NCBI RefSeq assembly: GCF_020382885.2
Contig: NC_058496.1
Coordinates: forward strand, 8,114,501 to 8,178,500
DNA length: 64,000 nt
DNA from: Scatophagus argus
Lineage: Eukaryota > Chordata > Actinopteri > Scatophagidae
Direction: 5' to 3'
In this document: positions 36,301 through 51,300 of the stretch, piece by piece
Position numbering within the stretch: the first letter of the stretch is position 1
How the letters are laid out: every line of letters starts with the position of its first letter
The notes under the pieces: model-generated
What the model saw: only the letters and a program-made list of their open reading frames with translations
Database searches by the model: none
Told to the model about the DNA's origin: nothing
Program-made: the position numbers and the translations under genes

Positions 36301-39300
36301 CATTACAGTGGAGGGTAGGGTGGAGGTATGGATGACAAGCGTACTGCTGGAGATGAGAAGAACTAATAGACTCATCACCAAGGAAGCCATTTTCCGTTAC
36401 TGTGAAGACAGGAGCAGGTGTGTGCGTGCGTAGATATTAGAGATATTCCTGTGTCTGTGTATAGATGAGTAAAAATAAATTTGTCAATCTCATGTCTCCC
36501 AGGGTGGATTGGATGTTGCTGTACCAGGGGATGGTGGTGCTGGCTGCAAATCAAGTGTGGTGGACCTGGGAAGTAGAGGACGTCTTTAGCAGTGTCAAGA
36601 AAGGAGAGAAACACGCACTGAGGAACTATGCTAAGAAAATGCACCAGCAAATTGATGAGCTGGTAACACGCATTACACAACCCTTGAAGAGAAATGACAG
36701 AAGAAAGTTAAACACTGCACTTATCATCGATGTTCACGCAAGAGACATTGTAGACAACTTAGTGTTAAACAGGTAACTTAGTGATAAACAAGTTAACTTT
36801 TTCCAGTGTTCACATTTTTCATCACACATGACAGGACAACTCGTGTGTTTAAAGGTTAACTACAATAAAATAAAATGGAATTCTCTTTCCAGTATATTGG
36901 ATGCACGAGAGTTTGAGTGGGAAAGCCAACTAAGATTCTACTGGGTCCGGGAACATGACAACCTATTTGTGCGTCAGTGCAGTGCTTCCTTCTCTTATGG
37001 CTATGAATACATGGGGTTGAATGGTCGATTGGTTATCACCCCACTGACGGACCGCATCTACCTCACCATCACGCAGGTCTGAAAAATTGGATCAACCAAA
37101 CAAATTAATAAAACACCCAAGCAGACACATGTAAATTCAGTTTGTTTTAACAACAACTTGCCTGTGTCTGGGGTGTGTATTTGTGATGCAGGCTCTCTCC
37201 ATGTACCTGGGTGGAGCTCCTGCTGGGCCAGCTGGTACAGGAAAGACAGAGTCCACCAAAGATCTGGCCAAGGCTTTGGGCCTGCTTTGTGTGGTTACAA
37301 ACTGTGGTGAGGGCATGGACTACATGGTAAGAATCAACAATTACTGTTAAAAAGCAGTGCTGTGACATTTTCCTGATAAAGGACATAAATTTGTTTACAG
37401 TATAATTCCCATTTAAGACATTATTTTGTGTTGTTTTGCGCAAAAGATAAATAAATATCTTAATTTATGAAGCCAGTATTTTTAAAAGCACATTTTTTGC
37501 AAATCTGATGTATGTATCACAACCATATACAACCACACCTTGAGAGAGGGTCTCTGTAATCATCAGCCAAACTTTACTCCATTACATGTATTTTATTTTA
37601 TTATTTTTTTTTAATTGTTTTTTCTTTGTTTTCCTTTCCCCTTTGCATACAGGCTGTGGGGAAGATCTTCTCTGGCCTTGCCCAGTGTGGAGCGTGGGGC
37701 TGCTTTGATGAGTTCAATCGAATCGATGCCTCAGTGCTGTCAGTTATCTCATCCCAGATCCAGACTATCCGCAATGCTCTCATTCTGCACCTTAAAAGGT
37801 TTCATGTAAGTGGGTTGTAATTATACAGACCCAATAGTGAATGCATTGGAATAATCCCATTTTCATGTAAATTCAAGGATATATACAACATAATAATTAT
37901 TAGTTAGTATTAGTTATTAACTTAGACAGGAGACTTGTGGATCTTTATTCCTCCTAAATCACCTGATTCTCACTATGCACATCAGTTTGAAGGGCAAGAG
38001 ATCAGCCTGGATGACCGCATGGGCATTTTCATCACCATGAACCCGGGTTATGCAGGACGAACAGAGCTGCCAGAATCAGTCAAAGCCCTCTTCAGACCTG
38101 TGGTGGTCATTGTGCCTGACCTGCAGCAGATTTGTGAGATCATGCTCTTCTCTGAGGGCTTCCTAATGGCCAAGGTGACGAACGTGCACTGTAATTCTGC
38201 GCTACAAACAAAGTACAAGCTTTTTTCTTGAGAATTTTATTTATTTATTTCTTCATTTTCAATTCAGGTGCTGGCAAAAAAGATGACAGTACTGTATAAG
38301 CTGGCTCGTGAGCAGTTGTCCAAGCAGTCTCATTATGACTTTGGCCTGCGAGCTCTGAAGTCTGTCCTAGTGATGGCAGGAGAGCTGAAGAGAAGCTCAC
38401 CAGACCTCAATGAGGTAGAGACCAGAGGACATTTCTCATATTTCATATAGTAAACTTCTTGGTCCAGTGAGTGGACCACATAGATAGAAAATTGTCATTG
38501 GGTTGGTTATATTCACTGAATGAGATCTTTATTTGTTATGGAAGATTTTTAATCAGGAAAATATTTTACACTTGAATCCTTGTGAAAGTGTTAATTTTTT
38601 AAATTATTGGTCTCTTATTCACTGTTTTCTGGGCTTTCCTCTCCACAGGATGTGGTATTGATGCGTGCTCTCAGGGATATGAACCTGCCAAAGTTTGTGT
38701 TTGAGGACGTACCTTTGTTCCTAGGGCTGATCTCAGACCTGTTCCCTGGGCTGGACTGCCCTCGTGTTCGCTATCCCAACTTCAATGATGCTGTGGAACA
38801 GATCCTCCAAGAGAAGAAATTTGTCATGCTCCCTGACCAGGTGTCTCACCTGGGTTTTTGGTTTCATCCTTTATGATACAGACTTTTCTGCACAACCTAA
38901 AGATTTTTGAGTTTCAGTGGCATTTATTTATTCATTTATTTGCACCATCTGGGTGTTTAGATGTTGATGCACCTTATTCTTTATGTTGTCTGTGGTTCCA
39001 GGTGGATAAAGTGGTGCAGATGTATGAGACGATGATGACCAGACACACTACTATGGTTGTGGGCCCAACAGGTGGAGGGAAATCAGTTGTGATCAGCACA
39101 TTATGTCAAGCTCAGACCAAGTCAGTGTTACACCACCTGGGTCTACACCCCTTTTCTATGTTTGTGGACTCTAATAATCTTTTATTTTATCTCATTGTCA
39201 GATTGGGGTTGCAAACCAAAATATATCCCCTGAACCCTAAGGCTATGAGTGTCATTGAACTGTATGGTGTTCTGGACCCTGACACTCGAGACTGGACTGA

Positions 39301-42300
39301 CGGGATCTTATCCAGCATCTTCCGTGACATCAACAAGCCGACTGACAAAAAAGAGCGGAGGTAAATGTATGCAAATATGCCAGTGATATCATTCATTTAT
39401 TTATATGCTGAGAAGAAGAAAGACTTTCTATGGAATACTACATAAACTTGACATGAACTTTTTGATTACAGGTACATCCTGTTTGACGGGGATGTGGATG
39501 CTCTTTGGGTCGAGAATATGAACTCAGTGATGGATGACAACAGGCTTCTCACTCTAGCCAATGGAGAACGGATCCGTTTACAGAATCACTGTGCCCTGCT
39601 GTTTGAGGTTTGTTGGATTTTCAACACTGCTGTCTGCAGAATATCTTTGCCTACACTTTACTGCAAAGCTATTTCCAGATTGTAACATTATGAAACTTCA
39701 CCATCACAGGTTGGAGACCTGCTGTATGCTTCTCCTGCTACTGTTTCCCGCTGTGGGATGGTTTTTGTCGACCCCAAAAACCTGCAGTACACCCCATACT
39801 GGCAGAGATGGGTGACCAATAGACCTGGCAAAGTATGAGGAAAAAATATTTACATTATGTAATAACTGTTTTTGCTTTGATAACATCGAAACGTTGTCTT
39901 TGTTATTTCCTAGGAACAAGAAGCACTCAACAAACTGTTTGAGAAATATGTGCACAGCTCTATTAACATGATTGTGGATGGCATTGTTGATGGTAAACAG
40001 GGCCAGAAACTGAAGACTATTGTCCCTCAGACGGATTTGAACATGGTAGTTTAATCTCTTCCATTTCAAATGTACTGCAGTGACATCATTTTTGCATTTA
40101 TGAATGGAGAATTTAATGACAATAAGTATGGTCCCATATTTAGACTTCTTGGTTCAATTGTGCATGTGTTGTCTGTGTGTACAGGTGATTCAGCTGTGCA
40201 TGACACTGGATGCGCTGCTTGAGAGTGAGAGCAGCAGTGCTGAAGTCTTGGAGTGTTACTTCCTGGAAGCTCTCTACTGCTCACTAGGGGCCACATTGCT
40301 GGAGAGTGGCAGGATCAAGTTTGATGAATTCATCAAAAAAGTTTCCTGCTTAACCACAGTGCATGATCAGAAAGCCCTGGCAGGACCTGGTGAGATCCCA
40401 GGTAAAAAAGCAAGAATTGCTGCTCAGATGATAATGACATTATTTATTATATATTAGCATACCTTGTCATTAACCCTTTCAGGTTCTGTTTGAGTGTGGT
40501 TATCATTTAATATTGCATACTATTGAACATGGTTGGGAGATATGATTATATATTGAAAATAGATTTTCATCCATAATTGCAAACAAAATCAGTAAACAGG
40601 ACTACATTACTGTTTTAGGTTAAATTAATAAATATCATGATGAAAATCAAATCAGTTTTACTTTTTAACAGTGTTATTCTCCACATGGGTACACCCATGT
40701 ATTATGTCACTCTTCTATCTTATGACTGATAACAAAATGTGTGCATCCGTACAGGCTACCTTCCGACTCTGTATGACTTCCATTTTGATGGAACACAGGA
40801 GAAGTGGGTTCCCTGGAGTTCTCTGGTCCCCAAATACATTCACAACCCTGAAATGAAGTTTGCTGATATTCTAGGTAAAGGTCATTTTTCTTGCACATGT
40901 ACATATTGTTTTGGTTTTAAACTTTTTTGCCCTTCCAAGCTCTTTCTTCTTTGATTCCTTCATCCTCTATCTTTCTGTTAGTGCCAACTGTTGACACCAC
41001 AAGAGCCAGCTGGATCCTGGAACAGATGGTGAAGATAAAAAGACCGGTGCTTCTGGTTGGAGAGTCTGGCACTTCCAAGACTGCTACCATTCATAACTTC
41101 CTGAAGAACCTCAATACAGATACAAGTGTGAGTTTACAATCTAACCATGCCTGCTCACATCAGTTACAGCACTTTGGCTTAAATTTCTTCCCTTTTGTTT
41201 CTAGATTACTCTGATCATCAACTTTTCATCCAGAACAACTTCAATGGATCTGCAGAGGAACCTGGAGGCAAATGTGGAGAAACGTACCAAAGACACCTAT
41301 GGGCCTGCAATGGGGAAGAGACTGTTGGTCTTTATGGATGACATGAATATGCCAAAGGTACCTTCCACAAGCTCCCGACCAAATCCCTAACTCCTTGACT
41401 GTGGTAGGTGAAAGCATTTATGTTCGACTTTATTATGATATACTGTATGCTTGTCCAGGTGGATAATTATGGCACACAACAGCCTATCGCTCTTCTGAAG
41501 CTGTTATTGGACCGGGGAGGCATATATGACAGAGGGAAGGAGCTTAACTACAAATTCCTCAAGGACCTTGGCTTCATTGCTGCCATGGGAAAGGCAGGAG
41601 GTGGGAGGAACGAGGTGGATCCCCGATTTGTTTCACTCTTCAGTGTCTTCAGCATACCCTTCCCTGAAGTGGAGTCCCTCCACCTCATCTATGCTTCCAT
41701 CATCAAAGGCCACACCAGAGTGAGTCTCTTGTCCCTACAGAAATCAATACATATCAGAATCTCAGTTATATTTCTCAGATTTATTAAACTTGATCAAATA
41801 TTTTAGCCATTTGAGGACGCTATACAGAAGGTTTGTGATAAAGTCACCATTTGCACCTTGGAACTGTACAACAACATCATCAAAGATCTGCCACCCACTC
41901 CCTCCAAGTTCCACTACATCTTCAATCTAAGGGATCTCTCAAGAGTCTACAATGGACTGACGCTCACCAAACCCGACAGGTCTGATCAAGCACACTCACT
42001 TTATTGACAGATTAACAGAGATTTTGTAGGTATATGTTGCTTAATGTCTTTGCTGTACCTGATTTCTCTCTGACAGGTTTTTGACTGTAACTCAATTTGT
42101 GCGAGTCTGGAGAAATGAGTGCTTGAGAATCTTCCATGATCGGCTCATTGATAAATCTGACAAAGCTTTGGTAATAATTATTAATACTAGTATTAAATAT
42201 TTACTGTAGATTCTCCTTTGCATTGGGGGGCTAAGTACAATATGTATTACTGTGTTTCCAACTTTGATTGCAAATGTATGGTCAAAGTATACATAAATAG

Positions 42301-45300
42301 TTTTGTAGTGTTGTATTTCAGTTTTCAATTGTACCCAATATGTTTTTACCACCAGGTTCAAGGCCACATAAAGAACTTGATTGAGGAGCATTTCAAATCA
42401 GACATGGATGCAGTCATGAGGGACCCAATTCTATTTGGAGACTACAGAGCAGCCCTCAGTGAGACTGAATCAAGGGTCTATGAGGACATACAGGACTACA
42501 GCGCTTCAAAAGCCCTGTTTCAGGTACTGTAAAGTTACTGTGTTACTTGCTGTAATAGGTAATCTCAGTCTAGCGTTCTTTTCAGAATGTAATGTGACAT
42601 TTGCTACTATTATTTACTACTATATTTTGTCTTTAAATATAGAAATGATTGCTGTTTTTATTGTTTAGGGAATTCTAGAGGAATACAATGAGAACAAGTC
42701 ACAGATGAACCTCGTACTGTTTGATGATGCTCTGGAACATCTGACCCGTGTGCACCGCATCATCCGCATTGATCGTGGCCATGCACTGCTTGTGGGAGTG
42801 GGGGGCTCTGGCAAGCAATCGCTCACGAAGCTTGCAGCCTTTTCTGCTGACTGTGAGGTTGTAAAATACAAGAACCATGACAAATATGGTGAAAACAAAT
42901 GATTCTTGAATTTCAATTTTTCATTTCTCTGGACTTGCAGCTACTAGCCCCAAATGTGTCATACCAGACAATGGAGGAAATATATACACAAGATACAAGA
43001 CATATAGAAATCTTCCATGTACTGCTATGGCATCTTAGTTTAGGATCCCTGACTCATCATTTTGAAATGTAGTTTTAAGTGCTAACTAATCAGCATTCAA
43101 CTATGAAAAAGGATTTTTAACCCACATATCAAGAAAAATTTGCAAAGAAATGTTCTGCATCTAGTAATGGAATCTGTTTTTTCCAGGTGTTTGAGATAAC
43201 ACTAAGCAGAGGGTACAGCGAGTCAAACTTTCGTGAAGACCTGAAAACACTGTACTTGAAGCTTGGCATTGAAAATAAGAAGATGGTGTTCCTCTTTACT
43301 GATGCCCATGTTGCTGAGGAAGGCTTTTTGGAACTCATTAACAACATGCTCACTTCAGGTTGGTTGTGACTTCCTAGCTCACGCAACAATTATCTCTCTT
43401 AAAAGCTGCATCTCAGGTACACAATATAGTGATCATGCACTTCTTTATAGGCATTGTTCCTGCATTGTTCCCGGATGATGAGAGGGAGTCAGTTCTTAAC
43501 CAGCTCCGCGATGAGGCTCTTAAGATGGGATCGGGTCCTTCTAAGGAGAGTGTGTGGCAGTACTTTGTTAACAAAAGTGCCAACAATCTACACATTGTTT
43601 TAAGCATGTCTCCTGTGGGTGACACCCTGAGGACACGCTGCAGGAATTTCCCAGGTGAGATACCAAGTCAGGCTTTACTTGATTCTAATATAATTCTTGA
43701 TTTTATTTTGCTAACTGTGTGTACTTTTTTAAAAATACACCTCAGGACTAATGAACAACACCGTGATAGACTGGTTCTTACCATGGCCTCCACAGGCATT
43801 ACTTGCAGTGGCTCAGTCTTTCCTTGGTGTGTATAAAACACATTTATAGCTTTCTTTTAATGAAATTGTTATGTATTCAGACAGAATTCACAGTTTTGAT
43901 CTTATTTCAGGTAATAGTCCAATGATTCCTGAGGCACACTCTGCAGCAGTGATAGCTCATGTCTGTATGGTTCATAGCTCTGTGGGTGACTACAGCAAGC
44001 TATTCCTGCAGAAACTCAGGCGGTATAACTATGTTACTCCAAAAAACTACTTGGACTTCATTAACACCTATTCTAACCTCTTGGAGGAAAAAGATCAGCA
44101 TATCCTTGGTGAGATTCCTTGAGATAGAATGAATTAACATGTTCGTGATGATTTGAGAGACTTCATTTGATAATGTGTTCTTGCCTGTTCCAGCTCAATG
44201 CAAGCATCTAGAGGGCGGATTAGATAAATTGAAGGAGGCCAGTAAGCAGCTGGCTGAGCTGAACATCAAGCTAGCAGAGCAGAAAGTGGTCCTCGCTGAA
44301 AAGTCCACAGCTTGTGAGGCCCTTTTAGATGATATCACAGCAAACACAACTGTAGGTCAGTGAGTATCTATATCTCTCAAGTTGTGGTTATACGTAATTA
44401 CCACAGTGCGCTGTAGACTACTGAATCTTAACACAGCTGTAACAAATCACTTATCACTATCTTTTCCCTCTAGCTGAGGAGAAAAAGACCCTGGCAGAAG
44501 ACAAAGCCAAAGAGATTGAAGAGCAGAACAAAGTGATAGCCATTGAGAAGAAAGAAGCTGAAAGTTCCCTTGCTGAAGCTCTGCCAGCGTTAGAAGCAGC
44601 ACGCAACGCTCTGCAAGACCTGGAAAAATCTGATGTCACAGAGATCCGGTAAACTCTACTGCTTACACAGAGAGTCATTTTTATTCTGCTGTTGAAAAAG
44701 CTAGCAATGATAGCAAAATTAATCAATTCACCAGTGACTTCTGTAATGCAGACATCCATCTTTTCCTAACCTTTATGAAGAAAACAAACAATAACCTAAA
44801 ACATATTCTATGCGGGGCTGATTAATCATCTGCAATGGACCAAGACCTACCTGACCAAAAAAAGCAAACTTCCACCATCTGTTACTCTATCCTCTTCCCT
44901 CTGTCTGCCTTTTCCTTTGGTCCTCTGTTCAGATCCTTTGCCAAGCCTCCCAAACAGGTGCAGGTGGTTTGTGAGTGCATCCTGGTGTTGCGTGGCTACA
45001 AGGAGATCAGTTGGCAGGCAGCCAAGGGGATGATGTCAGAGGCTAACTTCCTGCGGTCGCTGATGGAAATGGACTGTGATTCCATAAGTAACAGCCAGGT
45101 TAGGACTGTCAAAGGTAAGTTGGCATGAGATCAATGAAAATCTACCATTAAAAGTGCAAATAGTAATACCCATATACTGTACATAATAGTGGAATTTGGG
45201 TGTGAGTATGTCACCCATGTTGTTTTTTTTTCTGTAATTTCTCCTGGCAAGGCTTCCTAAAGAGCCTCCAGACAAGTTTTGAGGAGATGCAAGCCATCAG

Positions 45301-48300
45301 TAAGGCTGGTTCAGGAATGCTCAAGTTTGTCGAGGCTATCGTGGGTTACTGTGATGTTGCCCGAGAGATAAAACCCAAACGGGAGAAGGTAACATGATGT
45401 TTGTAATTGATTTTAGATTATGCTTTACAAGAAGGAACACAGATTGAACAGCCATTTTTCCAATATTTAGGTGGCACGCCTAGAGAAGAACTTCTTTCAG
45501 AGTAAGCGAGAACTGGAGAGCATTCAGAGTGAGCTTAACGATATCCAGAAAGAGTTGCAGGCTCTTGGGGAGAAGTACCAAGCTGCTATTGAGGAAAAAC
45601 AGCTGCTACAAGAGGAGGCTGAGCTCATGGAGAGGAGGCTGATAGCTGCTGACAAGCTCATCTCTGGTCTGAGCTCTGAGAATGAACGGTGAGGCTGCAA
45701 AAGATGCAACACATACAACTATATATAACCAACCCTGCCAAGATTTATTTATTTGTTTCCTTTTAATTTCCTTTCCTCTTTCCTTTATGTCTCCACCTGA
45801 TTCTCTTTACTGCCCCCCTCCTTTCAACTACCCTCACTCAGTTGGACCGAAGATTTTGAGGAGTTGAAAAAGCGGCGTGTGCGTCTCCTGGGTGACTGTC
45901 TGATCTCTGCTGCTTTCCTAAGCTATGAAGGGGCCTTCAGCTGGGACTTCAGGAATGAAATGGTATACCAAATATGGGTAAATGATGTGCAGGAGAGAGG
46001 GATCCCTTTGAGCCACCCTTTCAAACTGGAAAACCTTCTGACTGATGAAGTAGAAATCAGCAGGTGAGATGGCGTGTGTGCTCACAATAGATTTTGAAAC
46101 CTGAAACATGAGAAAACAATGTAGAATATGAATTAGGTCCTATGTAGTAGAGCAGGTGCTTTTCACAAATATGTGAACTTGTCTTTTTGGCTGTAGGCAG
46201 CACTAACTAAGAGGGTAACTATGTGTCAAATAAATCCTTTGTGGCAGATGGGGCTCAGAAGGTTTGCCTCCAGATGAGCTGTCTGTGCAGAATGGAATAC
46301 TTACAACCAGAGGAGGCCGATTTCCCATGTGTATTGATCCTCAACAGCAAGCCCTCAACTGGATCAAGAAGAAGGAAGAAAACAATCTCAAGGTAGAAAA
46401 ATGTCATAAAAATCAATTGCTGTACAGGTTTTGTGTCATTACTGCTCACACATCACAGGATGACAGCAGTGCCGAAAGACCCAGATTCAGTACTTTGGAA
46501 AGAGTCTCAATGTGTGGTCCTGACAGTGTGGCCATGCTTGTTTTTCCCCCCAGATCTCATCTTTCAATGATCCTGACTTCCTGAGGCACCTAGAGATGGC
46601 TATTAAACACGGCTTCCCATTCCTTTTCCAAGATGTGGATGAGTACATTGACCCTGTGATTGACAATGTCCTGGAGAAGAATGTAAAAGGAGCAGCAGGC
46701 AGACAGGTCATCATGCTGGGTGACAAGGAGGTTGACTATGATCCTAACTTCAAACTGTACCTCAACACCAAACTGGCTAACCCCAAATATTCCCCATCGG
46801 TGTTTGGAAAAGCCATGGTCATAAACTACACTGGTAAGATAACTTGGCATGGTGATCATAGTTTTATCTATAACATTTGTGTAGCATGTACAAAATGCTT
46901 TGAATGTCTGTGTCTTTCCACTTACTGTATGTATGTGACATGTAGTGACTCTTAAGGGTCTGGAGGACCAGTTGCTGAGTGTTATCATGGCCTTTGAGAA
47001 GAAGGAGCTTGAGGAGCAGCGTGAGCGTTTAATCCAAGAGACGAGTGACAACAAGAAACTGCTGAAGAATCTCGGGGACTCCCTGCTCAAAGAGTTGGCT
47101 ACATCTACAGGCAATATGTTGGATAACACAGAGCTGGTTCACACACTGGAGGAAACAAAGTCAAAGGCCAGTGAGGTCAGTTTGACTGCAGCAGGGATTG
47201 GCAAAGTACAAAAGAGTAGTAGTATAGAAATTTCACTGAAGTCAGTGATCCTAGTTTTTTTCATTGTTTGTTGTTGTCATCGTCATCAGGTGTTTGAGAA
47301 ACTTAAGCTGGCTGAGAAGACGTCCATGGACATTGATAAACTCAGAGATGGCTACCGACCTGCTGCTAAGCGCGGTGCTATCCTGTTCTTCGTATTGACG
47401 GAAATGGCTTTGGTGAACAGCATGTACCAATACTCTCTAGCCTCCTACCTGGAAGTGTTTGACTTTTCACTGCGCAAGTCTCTGCCTGACTCTGTCCTGC
47501 GCCAAAGACTGAAGAACATCATGAATACGCTGACATACAGTGTTTATAATTATGGCTGTACAGGTAAAATAATAAAGACTTGATCAGATGGAAGGAAAAA
47601 GGTCAATTTCCTAAGATAAGGCACAGTGTTAATGATGACTTTGTAGATGTTATAACCTGAATTGACTGCATATCCGTAGGTCTGTTTGAGAGACACAAGC
47701 TCCTCTTTTCCTTTAACATGACCATCAAGATTGAGCAAGCAGAAGGAAGGGCACCTCAGGAGGAGTTAGAATTCTTTATCAAGGGTAAGATATTCAGAGA
47801 ATTTGAACTCCTATAAAATTTTTAAGTGCGTTAGTGATCACAAACACATGTTCACACAATGCCAACTGTATTATTTTTCATTTAAATCTGTAAAGGTAAT
47901 CTGTCCCTGGAAAAGAGCAAATGCAAAAAGCCTTGTGACTGGCTTCCAGACCAGGGCTGGGAGGACATAGTGAAACTAGCAGAGCTCTTTCCTGAGCAGT
48001 TTGGCTCTCTGCCTGATGACATGGAGAAAAATTCCCCTGATTGGAAATCTGTAAGTGCCAACAGCAACAGGAATCATCATAGGCATTTTACTTCATTGGT
48101 TGAGAGTTTGTCTTTCTCCATAGTGGTATGACTTGGATGGACCAGAGCAGGTTCCATTCCCCATGAAATATGAGGAGAGTCTATCAGCCTTTCAGAAGCT
48201 GCTCCTGCTGCGCTGCTTTCGTGTTGATAGAGTCTACAGGGCGGTGACCAACTACATCGCTGACACCATGGGCGAGAAGTAAGACTGTTTCTATTGAAAT

Positions 48301-51300
48301 AATGCTGTTATAAACAATATAATATATGATATAATAACTTACAGCAGATATGATTATTTAAGAGAAAAATCAGGTCCTTCTTTTCTTGTATTTCTTCTCA
48401 GATATGTGCAGCCCCCTGTGATCAACTTTGATGCAATTTATGAGCAGAGCACACCTTTCTCCCCCATTGTCTTCCTCCTGAGCCCTGGCTCTGATCCAAG
48501 CAGTGACCTCATGAAACTAGCAGAGAGGTCAGGCTTTGGAGGCATCAAGTTCAAGTTCCTTGCTATGGGCCAAGGCCAAGAGAAGGTACTGTGTGATTTT
48601 TATCATGGTTATGAAGCTTTCAGTGTGCTTAAGTGAAATGAGTACAGGGATCACAAAGTAACAATGAAAAGCTGAGGGTTATTGTCTTCTGTTATGATAA
48701 AGGTGGCACTGCAGTTGCTGGAGAGGGCGGCATCCTGTGGTGAGTGGCTGATGCTACAGAACTGCCACCTGCTAGTAAAGTGGCTAAAGGAACTGGAGAA
48801 GTCCTTAGAGAGGATCACCAAGCCTAACCCCAACTTCCGCTTGTGGATCACCACCAACCCCATTGAGGATTTCCCTATTGGCATACTGCAAAAGTCTTTA
48901 AAGGTAAAGCACATTTTCTCTTTACCATTAGCAGTATTTTCTCTAATTTTTTTTTTGGAAAGATGAGGAGTGTTCAGTTGCTTGGTTGCTATCTGCAGCC
49001 ACACCGCTGGATGTCACTAAGTCCTAAAATTTTCACTCCGCTTATGAGTACTTTAATATTATGTGCAGGTAGTGACGGAGCCTCCCAACGGTCTCAAGTT
49101 GAACATGAGAGCCACGTACTCTAAAATTTCCCGTGAGATCCTGACTGCATGCCCACACCCTGCCTTCTGCAGCCTGGTGTATGTGCTGGCTTTCTTCCAT
49201 GCTGTGGTGCAAGAGAGACGCAAGTACGGCAAGATTGGCTGGAATGTCAGCTACGACTTCAGCGAGTCTGACTTCTTCGTAAGTGGCATGGGAGTCATTT
49301 ACACTATGTTGGAAATAATTGATTTTGTTCAATTATTCAAGTGGTATAATATTAGTTATATTTAATTTTTTAGCAGTTTAAACTATGCAGCTGTGCTCCA
49401 CAGGTGTGTATGGAGATACTGAACACTTATTTGACGAGAGCTCACAACCAAGGAGACAGCAGTATTCCCTGGGAAAGTCTTAAATACCTTATTGGAGAGG
49501 TTAGGCTAAATTTTTTGTCTTGTAATATACTGTGTATCTATTATATTGTTAGTTGATGCTGTAAGTTCAGTATGATGTTTTGCAGGTGATGTATGGTGGG
49601 CGGGCCATAGATAGCTTTGACCGCAGGACCCTGACTGTGTACATGGATGAGTATCTCGGCGATTTCCTCTTCTACACCTTTCGCCGTTTCCACTTCTTCA
49701 TCAACAAAGATGTAGATTACAAGATCCCTCCAAATGGGCCCAAGGAAATATATATTGGTCAGTTGTTATTTTTTATTACTTTACATCTGCTGGAAAAATG
49801 TTTAATTTTCTGTCACCTCTCACAGTTTTAACCTGTTATCTCTAACAGATGAGATTGAGAGCTTGCCACTAGCAAACACACCAGAGGTACTCGGTCTTCA
49901 TTCCAACGCAGAGATAGGATACTACACGCAGGCAGCTAAAGACATGTGGACTCACCTGATAGACCTCCAACCTCAGACAGGTATTAATTGGCATCTGTCA
50001 TCTTTCTCTTGCCTCTTAATTTATTTCAAAAGAAAAAAAAATCAGCCTTGTTTGTCCATCCCCATATTGAACTCATCCCTGGAAGTAATACCTACTGTTT
50101 TATTTGCCACAATGTTCCCATGTGCTACCTCTCTCGTGCGTCAGATGAATCTGGTGGAAGCATCAGTAGGGATGAGTACATCAGCCAGGTGGCCCAGGAC
50201 ATTCAGAACAAGCTGCCCAAGTTATTTGACTTGGACGTGATCCGTAAAAAAATTGGCATGGAAATTTCCCCAACCTCAGTGGTGCTGCTTCAAGAACTAG
50301 AGCGCTTCAATAAACTAGTGGTTCGCATGAAGCACTCGCTGGCTGAGCTGCAGAGGGTAAGAAGGAGGGGCAGAGGATAACAAAACGAGAAAACAGACAA
50401 GTGTTGTGTTTGTATTGTGCTTCATACAAGTTTTAATTTGTTCTGATTCTCTTCCCCGTAGGCTTTGGCTGGTGAGGTGGGCATGAGCAGTGAGCTGGAT
50501 GAGGTCGCTCGGGCCCTTTTTAATGGTCACATACCTGCCATTTGGAAGAAGTTGGCACCTGACACTCTTAAGTCCCTCGGCAACTGGATGGGCCACTTCA
50601 AGAGGCGTTATGAACAGTATAGTCTCTGGGTACACACATGCTCTATCACGGATAACCTCTTATGTGTCAGTTTCTGCATTTTCTGCAATGACAGAAGAGT
50701 TGAGAATATATTTTTGTGTAACTTGTGTCCATGAGGTGGATGAGGGTGAACCAAAGGTTATGTGGCTATCAGGACTCCATATTCCAGAGTCCTACCTGAC
50801 TGCCTTGGTCCAAGCCGCATGCAGGAAAAATGGTTGGCCCCTGGATCTTTCTACACTGTACACAGAGGTGACCCAGTACCGCAGTGAGGATGAAGTCAGT
50901 GACAGACCTGGACAGGGTAATGACACTCACCGTTTGCAGCATAATCAGTGATGAGTATTAAAGACTGATAGTTTTTTTTTTTCCCCTGCAGGCTGTTTTG
51001 TGTCGGGCCTGTATCTGGAGGGAGCAGACTGGGACACAGAGAAGGGCTGCCTGGTGAGGAGTAAACCAAAAGTTCTGGTTGTTGAGCTTCCCATTCTCAG
51101 GGTCATCCCCATAGAGGCACGCCACCTCAGGTTACAGGTGTGGACAACAAGCCCTGCAGACCTCCATGAAACACTCCAGTTCGCTGTTTTGATGTTTCTT
51201 GTTAACTGTCATGTGTGTTTTTGTGTGTTTTATACTTCAGAATACACTGCGGACACCGGTGTACACCACATCCCTGCGGAGGAATGCAATGGGTGTGGGG

